A stretch of DNA of 64,000 nt. Origin: Anas platyrhynchos. Its lineage: Eukaryota; Chordata; Aves; Anseriformes; Anatidae. Shown here piece after piece: positions 9,556 through 21,840 of this stretch. The notes under the pieces are model-generated. The model was not told the origin of the DNA. It worked only from the letters and a program-made list of their open reading frames with translations, and made no database searches. Where the stretch lies: NCBI RefSeq assembly GCF_047663525.1, contig NC_092591.1:28367001-28431000 (forward strand), written 5' to 3'. The translations under genes were made by a program, and so were the position numbers. Every line of letters begins with the position of its first letter. Within the stretch, counting starts at the first letter, position 1.

Positions 9556-12500
9556 AACAACACCTGTCAATCCTGCCTTCCCGATGGCTTTGCTTCTTTT
9601 GCTGTAATTCTCCAGAGGCCAAATACCCAAATGGCTGAGGACCTCTGGGACTATGGCAATGGGTGGCACTTCAGGACCCTGAGGATCTTGTTCTGCTGAG
9701 TGCAGGAGGGGCCCTTTCCCCCCGTGGGATCCACAGCAGCTCTCTGGCAACAAAGAAATGTTGTCCTGCTCTGTGTGAGCCACCACAGTGCTGGGGACAG
9801 GCTGTCCAAAGCCCCTGTGGCAGGGAAACCAGTTGAGTTTCCCTGAATGCCTGGTGGTGAGCATGCCTTGAAGTTGTCTGCTGAGGGCACCTGCTGCCTT
9901 TGTTGGTGTGGAAGCTGGGTTTGTGCCACCTCCTGTGAACACCAGGGTGCAGGCGGCACAATCAGCCCCACCAAGGCAACTGGGAAAGCCCACAGAGCCT
10001 GGAGGGTGGTAGATGCTGAAGCCCAAGTGAGCAATTGGCAGCAGCTAAAAATTTGGCCCATTTCTGAGCCAAAATTAATTCTGACTTGGGTTGAGCAGCT
10101 TGTCTTGTTGCGGGTGCTGAGGGACACTGCTGCTGGTTACAGTGGGAACCGGAGGAAGGAGTTGAGCATCCTTTGGGCTCCTCTCCCCCAGCAGGGACAC
10201 CCTGCTGTTAGTGCTTCCTCATATACCTTGGTAGGTCTCATATGAAAATACATGACTTTAAAGCAAACCCGGACCATATCAGTAAACTATGTAGGCTGTC
10301 AGTAAGAAGAAGCAATTCTAGCGGAGGCTGCAAAAGTAAGACTGATATAACTTTCATGTTATACATGAACAAAGAGCACCCAGTGTGGATTCTGGAGCTC
10401 CATTAGTTTGTACATACTCTACTCCCCAGCAAGGAAGCATATAAAGAAAGCGAGGAGGATGCCTTTTCCAGCCACTGCCTGTTTGCTTTGCTGGAGAAGT
10501 TGTCTTACGCAGATTTACAGCAACCCCAGGCCATTTCATGCTATTGGGGTGTTAAATGGCTTGGGATGAAGTTGCAAAGATACTAAGGAAAGCCATAGTT
10601 AGGCTAAGTACTGAAGAAATATATGATTAAAACTATTCACAGACTTTGCCACCTTTACAGTATGAAAATTTTACAGTAAAAAGCCTTTCTAAGATTGGGC
10701 CAATCTGTTTAGGAAAGAAACTGAACTTGGGTAGGAGAGAGTTACAATAATTGTATTTGAATATTTTTGTCTGGATAAACTTTTCTAACTTTCACGTTGC
10801 TTTAAAACAACACATAGAATGCAGAATCTCAGTATTTTTTGGTTCATGGTTTTCAGTTCAATTTCAGGAAAATACACGTTTCAAAATATTTCCTTCATAC
10901 TGTTTTCTTACCTTAAAATCAGAAAGAACAACCATTTTGATAGATTTTTTATTGTTGGTAACAGACTTAGCTTAAAGGTCTTTTTAGAATAGCATGTGCC
11001 AAGGATGATAAACCTAAAATCAGCCATCAAAGCAAGTTCCACTTATTCAAATTTGTAATCAAGCTGCTGAAAGGATAGCCTTAAAATGTCAGTTTATGTG
11101 AAGAATTGAGAAAATTGGTGAAGTATTTTAACAAATATGGGAACAGAGCAAGTCAGTCAGCCTTGCTGCAGGCTGCTACTCAGAGATCACATACGAGGGC
11201 TCTTCTGACAAACAGGGGCTTTAAAAAGAGCTGATAATATCAGGGAAGTTTTCAAGACTAATGTACAAATAGACGGGATTGCTTTGAATATATTTTCTGG
11301 TTTCCTTTTGTTTCATTACGTATTGTTTCTCTTCTTGTAAAATCCAGCACTCTATCTAAACCCATCAGTTCTTCTACTTAGTTCATCCCAAAGCCCTTGA
11401 TTTTTAATCCCTTTTTTTTCTCCTTTACAGGGATGATAAATTAGGCATGCGACTCTTCCGTAAGCCCTGCTAAGCTGTCTCCCCTTCTCTGTCTGGTGAC
11501 AAGAGCCCCGCATTGTTCGGAAACACTTTCCAGCACAGAGGCTGCACAGAGACAAAGTGAAGTCCTACTCCCTTACTGTGAGAGCTGTTAAGAGCTCTGC
11601 ACATCAGCCTGTAGCTGTACGTAATCATAAAACTGTGTGTAATGCAACAGGTCTTGGTACGAGTCCCATGGGGAAGCAGCGGCAAAAGGCAATGACAGCC
11701 CAGCCTGCTGGGGGGGCTCTCTGGTGGCCAAGGGAGCTGCAAGGACAGGGTCTGAGCTGCAGAAGTGGCCCCCTGAGGGCCAAAGAAAGGGACCATGTCT
11801 GCCCACGGAAGGGCAAGCTGCCACCTCCCATCACAACCGAGGACAGCCCTGATGGCCGTGTGGGGTGGCCAGGTCCCCCTATTGCTCTTTCTCCCACCCG
11901 CCCGCACTCTTTCCCTCTTCCCTTCCTTAGCCTGAATAATTACAGTCTGCCACATGAAGCAATTACAGTTAGCCTGCTCCATCAAGAGTTTTTTTTTTCC
12001 TCCTCTTCATTCAACATCTCTGAGTGCCTCAAAGGAGTTTAATAACCCATAATGACACCCTAGACCTCCACGTCATTGCAGCCTCCCTAGGACTGGGGCA
12101 GCAACAGGAAAAAAAAAAAAAAAAAAAAGTAATTAAAATCCACATCTCTCTCTTAACTTTGCAGTCTTTTATTATCTAGAAGATGCTGACTTTTGTGCTT
12201 GTGCTTTGTCACAACAGATGAGCCCAAGGGAAGGTGGGCTGCAAGGAGAAGAGCTGTGTAACTCCTCAGTAAGGGCTCTGAGATGGTTGCTGCAACGCTG
12301 GGAGAAAGGCACTGCTGGATCAGGGGAGGCTTAGCAACTTCAGACATGCTCTGATGAATGGGTCAGGTGTGGGGTCCTCTGTTCCCCAAGTCACAGAGGT
12401 GACCCCTGAGAGATGAAGAGCCCCGTTGCCAGGATTGTTCTTCTAACCACTGGGTGAATCCCTGGGCAAAATGAAAAAACAAAACCAAAAAAAAAAAAAA

Positions 12501-15500
12501 AACACAAAAAACCCCACAGACATTTAAAAAAAAAAAAAAAGAAGTGGCAAAACCCGGAGGTTTCTGTAGGAGATGGAGTAGGTCTGTGCAACCTCATCCA
12601 GTGCCTTCATGCTGTGGTATTTATCAGTGCATTTTTAAAGGGTTGTGTCAAAGGATAGTTCTTCCCCATGGGTGCAAATCCAATGACATAAGGATTACAG
12701 CCAACACCTTTCAGCAGCTAAGTGCAAAACTCTCTGTCCTTGATTTCAGAAGGCCATCTCAGTTTTCAGACAAATCTGAGAATATTCCTATAATGCACCA
12801 AAAATGCCCCTTCACCCTTGGTTTCGGAGCATAGGGTTGGCTGGTCTCACAACTCCACATCCAGAGTCACAATTTGTGCTCATTCTGCTCAACTCTTGCT
12901 TCTAAACCCGTCGATTCTTCTCTAATTGGTCAAAAATGAAATTGCAATTCCAGGAAAATTTTACAGCAATCAGCTTTTCAGAGAAAGCAATGTGATTTCT
13001 GGCAAAATAGTGAATTTTGGGGGAATAGGTTTTCAGAGAGAATTCAAGCTGCTTGACTTGGCATCTCCCTCTCCCCAGGAACAGGGAATTTACCCTGAGT
13101 TTTAGGAATATAAACAGCAGCAATCTCCATTGCTGCTTCAGGAAATGGATCGGGAACATGCAAGTGTAAATTCAGAAACCTTGTATTGATGATTCACCTG
13201 CCACTGCAGAATCCAAAATAACCATCTTGTCTCAGATCAATGGGGAAGCACTTAGGAGCAATTTTCTCTTTGGAAATGTGGGCAGCAAGCAGACAGTCAG
13301 GAGCGGGTGGCGGAATAAAAAGCACCATCTCTTGGAGCGTGCCATCTCGTATGGTTGGAAAACTAATTGCTGACAACTCTGGCCCACTATATTTCAACTC
13401 ATAGACAACTTCTTTAACAGGGTCAACAGGGAACTTCACCTCTGTGCGGAGAAGTAGCTTCCTACGTGTATTGCAGCAGGTCTTCTCCTGGATTGCCAGT
13501 CTTTGTGATTTTAATTTATGTCTGTGATACCCAGTATTTTATTCCCAGCTCCTGGAGTCAGCTTTCATTTAAAAAAAATAATAATAATAAAAAAAAAAAG
13601 AAGGGCAGCCCATTTGAGAGGAAAGACTGAAGAGTGGTCTGGGAGCTCCCAAAAAGAGGAGGGAAAAAAGCCCCCCAGAAACAGTAATTATTGTGTGGAG
13701 ATCTGGCACAGAATTGTTTGAGCATCGAGTCTGACAGTGAATTTGCTTTTCTGCAAAAAAAAAAATAAATGTACAAGTAAACAACTGCCCTAGAACATCA
13801 GAAACATTATGAAAAGAAAAAAAAATCAAATGTCCGGCGCTAATTCTATTGCCGCCAACCAGCACAGAAAACCGGGAGCATGCTTCTGACTGCTCGCTGT
13901 ATGGCCTTGGGCAAGTCTTTTAACTCTACCTTCACGTCCTGCCTTCAGACTTCAGGCTGGTAATTGCTGTAGATACCACTCTTTTCAGCACTGCTGCGAA
14001 TAAACAGTTAATAGTTGCCAGTAGATGTAGAAATTGACTGAAGTGTTTGGTCCTAGCCTCCTTTCAGATGAGTGAGCCCTAAAACAAGGGGAGGTAGGGC
14101 TATGGGTCCGTGTGGCTGGTTCCAAGGTGCTCACCTTGCTTGCTTTCCATCGTGGCTGTCTGATCCTCTCCTGTTTCCAACCACAACCCTTCTCCTTTGG
14201 CTTCGCACTACATATTTTCCAAAGCATTCTGATTTTTCGGAGCTGTGCCCTCCAGCTGAAGGCAGATCCATGCCTCTCTGGCACTCTTGGGAACCTTCAT
14301 CTCCTGGCCTCACCTTCGAGAGTAATGCCAAAGGAAAGTCATCCTCTGTGATGCCTTCATGGCCAAAAGAGGTTCCAGGGCAGTGGGGAATTTAGCTTGC
14401 TTTCAGAAACCTGAGAAATGCCTCCTCTTGTCTGTAGTCTGATTTTCTATCGGTCTTTGCCTTGTTCAATACATGTGGAAAAGGGATTGGTGTTACTGCT
14501 TTCTTTTTTTTTTTTTTTTTTTACAAGTCCTTTGAAGTCCCAGCACTAAGAGGTCTGCAGTGACCTGGATCCTGCAACTCTTTCTCTAGATGAAAAGAGA
14601 AAGGTGAGGGCATGCCCCTCATGCTCATCCACCCGTGCCATGCAGTAAGACATAATTTATCTCATTTGTGGCATCCTCAAATCAGTGAAAGGGAAGCAGC
14701 AGTAAGGGATCCAAAGCAAGTTCCCATAACCCTTTCCAAGGGGCTGGGGATGTTTCACAGTGTGTTGGTGTGGTCCTAGCAGCACCAAAATTGATGGTGT
14801 GGGAACAAAAGAGACTTTGAGCCATTGCAACTGGTCCCCCTGACAAGTAGGACCTGCACCACGGGGGTGCACAGCATGGCTGGGGTGGCTCTGCACCCCA
14901 CATTTGCTCTAGGATCATTCCCAGTTGCTCACTCCTCATTCCTCTAGCTGTGGGGGGAGGGAAATTATGCTGGAAGAAGCCCAGGGTTTTTCATCAGTGT
15001 TTGCCTAGCACTTTCCTGTTTCATGAACGTGTCACTTTGACATAGATACTCCTCCTTCCCCTAGTCCTTTTAGCCCCTTTCTCGTCTTCCATAGCAGCAG
15101 TTCTGGCTCAGCCAGGTGGAGCAGTGCCATGCAGTCCGTGCTACTTCCACGTGCACGCAGAATTGCCGACTTCTTACTCCCTCTCTCCTCGGGCACTGGA
15201 GGATAAAAACCATCTGCCTGTCAGACAAAAGGTCTGATGTGATTTTAGCATTAGGAGTCACACAAAGGGTCTCAGACCTATGAAAATGTCACCGTATTGA
15301 CTTCATACAAATGTTTATTCATAGTTCTGTTTATAGGCAGAACGGCGTTTTGCATTCAGCCTCAAATGGATGAGATCTATTATGTAGATGCAACCAGTTC
15401 TGCATTGGAAATTGGCGCCAGCATTTCGCAGTGAAGTCAATGCTTACCTATTGATTCACATCTGCTCGGGATCTTATCTGTTATTCCTAACAGGTAGCTG

Positions 15501-15689
15501 TCAAGTAAATACATGGGAAAATATTTCCCTTTTCTTTTCAGAGGAGGAATTCAAATGCATTACCCATGGCAAGGTTCATGTTTCCCAGCAGGCTTAAGAG
15601 GATGACTCATCAAAGCCCTCTGCTTGTCTTCTGGATCTTCAAAGTGTATCAACAGCGTTTTATTGATCCATAGTCATGGAAAGTAAAGA

Positions 15690-15955
15690 AAGAAAAGAAT
15701 CAGAGATCTGTACTGGTACAATATGCCTGACTTGAGTAATTCTACCGTTAAGCTACTGGGATGACACGATGGAAAAGCAGGGTCTACAATATATTTCCTG
15801 TTCTCCCACTTCTAGAACAGTCTTCTACAAATACAGATACTTTAATCTAATGAAGAAAATATAAGGATCAGTAGCTGGAAGTTAGACAAAAAAGACAAGT
15901 TCAAGGTAGCAGTAGGAGGCAAGTTTTTAACAGTGAGGGTGAGCAAACCCATGAG
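15690..15955 (+). mobile_element. Ancient CR1-type LINE fragment
   Basis: The segments TACTGGGATGACACGATGG, GTTCTCCCACTTCTAGAA, TAGCTGGAAGTTAGACAAA and AGTTTTTAACAGTGAGGGTG follow each other as in the old amniote CR1 family also seen at 600-1110, but from a part just 5' of that copy's best-matching block. The identification rests on memory of the consensus and the ends are approximate. Confidence 0.55.
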
Positions 15956-18744
15956 GGAAGCTTTGTGCCCCTTTGCTTGAAGTTTCCTAACCAGAATGGG
16001 ATACTCACCTGAAGATCGTGTCCATCAGACATGGTAGCATGGTAGACCCCTGTTGTCTCCTCACAGAACAAAATGGCTGAGGTCCTTCTACCCTGCACCT
16101 AGCAAAGACCTGGCCTTGGAAACCTGACATTTGTAGTGAGAAAAGACAGGTTAAAAAAAAGAAAACCACCATCCCTACAGAGGAAGTCTTTAGCCTTCTC
16201 ACGTGTACCAGCTGGGAAAATGCGTGTTTCTGCATCACGAAATGTGGTGGAAATTACGTGTTTTAAGTGCTCATCCTCTCCTCTTTCCAAGGCTGGTGGG
16301 GGCAGTGCCTGTCTCAGGAGAGTTAATAGTACTTTCACTTATTTAATTTACATCAGGGACGTGCTAGACTGCAACAAGGCTTGCTTTTAAAAGAGGAAAG
16401 GAACCATAGAAAGAATATGAGGTTAGAAAAAAAACAGATATCCATTTTTCTGTCTCCTCCTCATTCTTACCCCCAAAACAACTCCAGAATCAAATAAATG
16501 CCTTTGGGGGGCAAGCTCACATGCAATTTTCTCCAGCAATCTCCTCTTTCTCATATTGCTGCCTGCCTCTCCCATCGGTTTGCCTTTGCCCGCCTACGTC
16601 CGACCTGCAGTCAGAGAAGCCTGGCCATAGCCTGGAGGGATTTGCCTTGTGCCTTTAGTGGGATCGCGCTCAGTTTCCCTTATCAGTCCCTGGTAGGGCC
16701 ATGTGTTTTGTCTCTGCTCCCCCTCCCTGCAGATGTGTGGTTGAGGGCAACGGGAGACAAGGGGTCCTTGTAAGTGACTTATGATAATTGCAGAGCAGCA
16801 ACTGCTCTGAAAATCTAAATTCCTCCCTGACATTTCCAGTCTAAAGCTCCCACTGACTCAGCTTCTGCTTGTGATATTTAAACAAGGATTATCTCCTTTT
16901 TTATTCTTTTCTTTTTGATAATGGGATTGCAGAAGGTTAGTTTAACACTTTCCTATGGTTTGCTTGGCTGATACAGATCCAGTGCTCTTCAGGACTGTAA
17001 GCAAATCCCTGCTTCCCAAGTCACTCCTTTGGCATGACTGGGATGAAAGAAAGTTCCTGTGATACACAAATAAATAAATCTTTCTCTGGTTTGTTGTCTT
17101 TTGCAAATATTTCTTCAGCACGAGTTTATCATACTAGGAACTTTACTAGTTCTGGGTGTAAAAAGACTTATCCCATTGCCTTCAGCACAACTGTGCCAGG
17201 CTTATCCCCTCTGAAACTTCAGGTAATCCATCTTGTGGTATTTTTTTGTATACTAAAAGGGATTTTATTTTGTAGGGATACTGAGCAGTATCTGCGTAAA
17301 TGAACCCTATAGAAAGCTGCGGGCACTTTTTGATGCCTGAGCCCCAAGTGCAGCAGCGTAGGGAGAGAACATGCTAAGCAAATCTGTAATGAGGTCCTCG
17401 AGACTGCTCCGAAAAACCTGGCAAATGTCCCTCTCACCCTGCCTTCAAATTCTCACTAGCTGGGAGAAATGAAAGGGAAGGCATGGACAGATAAGAAAAC
17501 CAGAGCAGAAAGAGGTACAGAAAGCTGAGGGATGTGCCCTTGGAAAGAGAAAAGGAAAAGCACAGACCGAGGAGGAAAAGAAACCTTCAAGGGAAAGCAG
17601 TGCTAACAGCCTCAGTCAGAGAGCTTGGAAAAGCATAAAAAGTTACCAATGCAAAAAAAAACTTTGAACATTTGAGGTTGTGAGAACTTCTTGAGCTGAA
17701 GAACCTTCAAAATGCACCATTTCCATCCATCTCCCAGGTAAATGCTGCCTAGATTGTATTCTCTGACCATGTACTGTTCCAGGACCTGAGCATCCTTGAG
17801 GCATTTCTTCTTCTCATGTGTTTATCATTTGTGTCTAGCTGCTGTCTCTATTTCAGATTTTGCTGCTCTGTGGGAAGGTGACAAAGGCTCTCCATCCATT
17901 CAGAAACTACCTGGCTGGCAAGGGACAGCACCGCAGGGATGGGATGGGGGGAGCCAAAGGGGGCCGGGATGCAGTCCCAGATCCCCGCCCTAGTGCTGGG
18001 CATTTTGGAAGTGACTAAGCAAAACCTGAGCATTCCCTTTTGCTTTTCAAAGAGACAGAGGGATTAGGAAGGCAGAAAGGGGACTTTCAAATAGGTTCAG
18101 ATCGGGGTGAACTGGGCAAATATAAGCAGGGCAGATAGAGGAAAGCCCGGAGAAGGCAGGCACGTGGCTTTGGGCTGGACCCGGCGGAGGTTTGGGATGG
18201 GAGCAGGCAGCCGAAGCACTGACGTTGGCAGCGGCTGTGTCTCACCGCAGCCCCTATCGCAGCACCGCAGTCGGGCAAAGCAAACATGGCCCTAAATGGA
18301 GCCCTCTGGCTGCCCTGCCGATAAGCAGCACACGCTGGTAGCGGTGACAGTTGCCTGTTGTTCCCCGTGACGCAGCTCTGCTTTTCAGCCCCAACCATGC
18401 GTGGAGAAGGTCTCTGCTAAGCCCCTGTTTGATCAGAGCCGGTGATGCTCAGACCGCAGCCCTGCTCTTAGATGAGCCAAAGGTGGGGGCTGGTGCAGCC
18501 CCCCTGCCCGTTTTGGGTCAGTGTCATCAGCTCACGTCCCACACCTCGTGGCAAACCTCAGGGACCTCATCCAGGGCAGGGGAGATGCAGGGCCACTCCA
18601 GACCTTGGATGGGCAGGCAGTCTGGTCTCCATCTTCACCTCCAAGATGTAAGACACCTTTTATGTTATTCCCACTGGTTTTCTTCTGGGATATTCATATC
18701 TGTGGTCCCAAACAGGAACACTGGGCAGACACGTGGCCATGGTG
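15956..18744. other. Intergenic, no gene seen
   Basis: Mostly unique sequence of average composition, with a moderately GC-rich part from 17,930 to 18,500. Open frames are short and overlap on both strands, and none resembles a known family. Confidence 0.65.
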
Positions 18745-19010
18745 GCCTTCAGAGGGACCTCAACAGGCTGGAGAGGTGGGCAGGTGGGAACCTCACAAAG
18801 CTCAGCAAGTGAAAATGCAAAGTCCTGCCCCTGGGGAGGAATCACCCTAAGCACCAGTACGTACTGCGGGACAACCAGCAGGAAAGCAGCTTTCTGTGGA
18901 GCCCTGGAGTTGCTGATGGACCTGGCTGGACCCAGCACCAAGAAGTCTGCTCTGCTTGAGCTCCACCCGGAGAACTTTTCTTACAGCAACCATTCTGCCA
19001 TTCTGGGCTT
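18745..19010 (+). mobile_element. CR1 LINE fragment, internally deleted
   Basis: GGGACCTCAACAGGCTGGAG and AGGTGGGCAGGTGGGAACCT, then GCAAAGTCCTGCCCCTGGGG, correspond to the CR1 reverse transcriptase 3' part. A terminal ACCATTCTGCCATTCTGGG resembles the CR1 3' octamer repeats. The region between is shorter than in a full 3' end, implying an internal deletion. The (AAT)n tract follows immediately, as microsatellites often do at LINE tails. Confidence 0.72.
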
Positions 19011-19038
19011 GTCAATGGAAAGGAAAAAAATGGAAATA

Positions 19039-19039
<1 letters not shown>

Positions 19040-19101
<62 letters not shown>
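19040..19101 (+). repeat. (AAT)n microsatellite, about 20 copies
   Basis: Uninterrupted trinucleotide repeat of about 62 bp abutting the CR1 remnant. Likely polymorphic in length. Confidence 0.97.
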
Positions 19102-21539
19102 CTTTTGCAAAAAGATCCTCTTGCACATCCCACCTGAAAAACTGAAATAAGAGAAAACAAGAAAGAAAAAGAAGTGTCTCCCATTCTCCAACCAGTCAAT
19201 GCACTTTTCAGTTTCCTAGGGCAACTTTTATATAAAGACCACTTTGTGCTCTTGTCAATAATACGATGCCTCACTGCCTTTTTTTACTTGCCACAATCCA
19301 CTGGTGTTATACCCACATCAGCTGCACAGCTCCTCACTCAGGTGAGACTTTCCTCCAAGCACCACTGGAGGTGTCTGTGTCTCAAGGCACCCCAAAACAC
19401 CCCATTTTGGGGGGCAGAGAAGCAGCTCATCCTCCCATCTCCTGCTCAGGTCACCGATGTCCTCAGGGCAGCCATGAGCCATGGAGATGGAGCGGTGGCA
19501 GGGTTGCAGGGGGCTGAGTGCCTGGCAGCTGCTTGTGACGTGCCGGGTGGCTTGTCACCTCTGCTGGCAGTGACACAGGGTGACTCAGGGCTGCAGGCTG
19601 AGCCCTGCACCGAGTCACAGCCTGGGAGCCGCTGGAAGTGTTTTATTTCTGCCCATGTCCCCACATGCATGGCTGAAAGAAGCAACATTCTCATGTTTCC
19701 TTGCACAGTGGTGCCCCGGAGATGTGTGTAAGACAGTTCTGAACCTGAAACCTCCTTCTGAGGGCCAGATTGCCTTAAAACAGGATGTAAAGCTGGTCTA
19801 GAAACTAACTGTGCCTACTCTGTATGCAAAGCAGATTTAAAGCCCCATTGCCAACTCCATCCTGCCTTTTCGTCAGTGATGTCAAAGCTCTCTTGAGTCT
19901 CGAAGAACTGTAATCAGAGATGTCTCCAGGAAGAAAATAAATATCCAAACCATCCCCTCAGCTCCCTTCTCCACCGTGACTCACTTTCCACAGAAGGATT
20001 CTGTCCTTAAAGCGCCTGATTTTGCAAGTCTCCTACACTTTCTGACCTCTCTGAAGGCTTCCCTCTGCCCAAGCACGGGATGCTCGTGGTCAGCCAGGGG
20101 TTGAAGTGGAAGGCAGAAAAGTGGAGTTGTTCCCATGGGCAAGCCCCACATTGAGATGGATGTCCAAGGAGGATTGCAAAACCTCAGCAGCTCTCAGGTT
20201 GGCTCCTCTCTCCCTGCTGCCAATCACTTGGACCAGAAGAAGTCCATAAGGAAGAAGAGGTTTCCTGAAACAAGAAAGGGCTTGGAACAGCTCTCCTCCT
20301 TTCAGTAAACACTCATTTGTTTAATGGGTGGAGATGGGCACGAGGGAGCCTGAAATCTCATTCCCCTGCCGAATTTCCAGGAAGATGAGTGCGCTGACTC
20401 CAGCTGGACGCTGAGCCCCAGCCCTCAGAAGCCTCCTGTCCCTCGTCTGCTCTTGACAACATGCTCTTTTGTCCTCTCTCTCCCTTGTTTTTCCCATTTC
20501 GTTTGGATTGTGCGTCGCCTCAGGGTGGCTGCTGGTAATCTCTGCGGCTGGCCGCCTGCCTCTCCACCAGCCCCACCTGCAGCCCTGGGATATGTCACGA
20601 CAGGGACAGGGAACAGCTCCAAAGCCCCACGTGCTGCCTTTCTCCATGCTCAGAACCCAGACCACACAAAAAAGCCCCTGCTTGGACACTTCTCTCTATT
20701 AAGCAGGTGATTTTTTTGAAAATCTGGATGCTTTTGAAAAAGTACCTGCTGTGAAAACGTGTGGTCAAAGGCTTCACTTGAAACTTCCTAAAAGGTCTTA
20801 AACCTCCTTTTCCTCTTAATATATTTTCCAAAACTACATCTTCCCTTTTTCTCTATTTTCCCTCTTTTCCTCATAACTGGGTGCAGTTTCCCTTCACCAT
20901 GTTCCTTTTCAGCATTAACTAGAGACTTTCTGAAGTGGCTCAGGGATGTGCTGGCATTTTGAAGGATTTTATTAGGTACCTGGTCCACTCCAAGGCGTGA
21001 AGAGGGCTTGACCACAGTGACTGTCAGGAGGCAGAGAGATGCTAGGGAAGGGTAATTGAGGGTTTAGACAGCGCTTTGCTCTGCCAGACACCTATCATCA
21101 AAAGCAGGTGGGCGTATCGATTGGCCTCTCAAGTGGTCTGCCTCTCCTATTAGCCCTTTCCTGGGCCATGCGTGTCATGTTGAAGCGGTATAGATTTTTG
21201 GTGCCACTTCAGGCTGCTGGAATTGGGAGGTGCAGGAAAATAAGCAGATGTGATTTCTTTATGGGAAAAAGACAGGCTTCACGCCCCCAGGCAAGGGTAT
21301 GTCTCTGTTGCACCAACACCTTACAGGCAGCAGCACACGTGAGCTGGTCTGGGACAGATGTAGCTGTCACACGGAGAACCCCTGTCATATAATATTGTCT
21401 TAATTTAAGGAGCTGTAAATGACAAGCTGAAAGTTTTTCTGTTTGGAGAGATGAGGAGTTAACATGCAAGGAAACGTTAGCTGCAGTATAACAACCCTGC
21501 AGAGCTAGCCCAAAACAAAGCATCCTCGGTGAAAAGGAG

Positions 21540-21840
21540 GACGGCAGCTTCTGTGGCCGGAGATATTTGATGGTTTAAGCCTGAAGGAGAGCGGTGGCTC
21601 GGGTGGTGCCTGGCCCCGAGATGCTTTTCCCCGGGTGCGCAGCGCTGCGGGAGCGGAGCAGCGGGTGGCGCTGCGGGGCCGTCCTGCTTCTGCCGGAGTC
21701 ACCCGTTCGCTGAAATGCTTCTCCTGATGAAATCCTCCTCCTGCTGAAATCCTCCTCTTGGCATCCCGCCTGCCTCACGGGGCCAGGAGGAAGGAGCAGC
21801 TCTCCAGGGCGGAGAGGGAGCCCGGATAGACGGGCTCCTC
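21540..21840. other. Small CpG-rich patch
   Basis: CpG density rises clearly over its surroundings (GCGCAGCGCTGCGGGAGCGG near 21,638, for example). It could be an orphan CpG island or distal promoter. I see no TATA box or coding start tied to it. Confidence 0.4.
21711..21761 (+). repeat. 17-bp tandem repeat, three copies
   Basis: Three adjacent units beginning TGAAATGCTTCTCCTGA, TGAAATCCTCCTCCTGC and TGAAATCCTCCTCTTGG, at the right edge of the CpG-rich patch. Confidence 0.85.

Larger units (their letters stand above)
9131..15690. other. TH upstream region, no gene seen
   Basis: The proximal part is G-rich on the TH sense strand; a 17-nt G run lies at 9539-9555. From 10,250 to 11,350 the sequence is AT-rich and unique. 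A-tracts occur at about 12,107-12,128, 12,488-12,502 and 12,526-12,540, and a T tract at about 14,502-14,522. Open frames of up to 305 codons (9109-10026, minus) cross C homopolymers and overlap the TH promoter, and have no recognisable domain. Confidence 0.7.

Noticed and set aside
9109-10026. 305-codon open frame on the minus strand upstream of TH
   Set aside because: It ends inside the TH promoter and contains a proline run caused by a homopolymer. The CRE and TATA of TH explain the conserved part.
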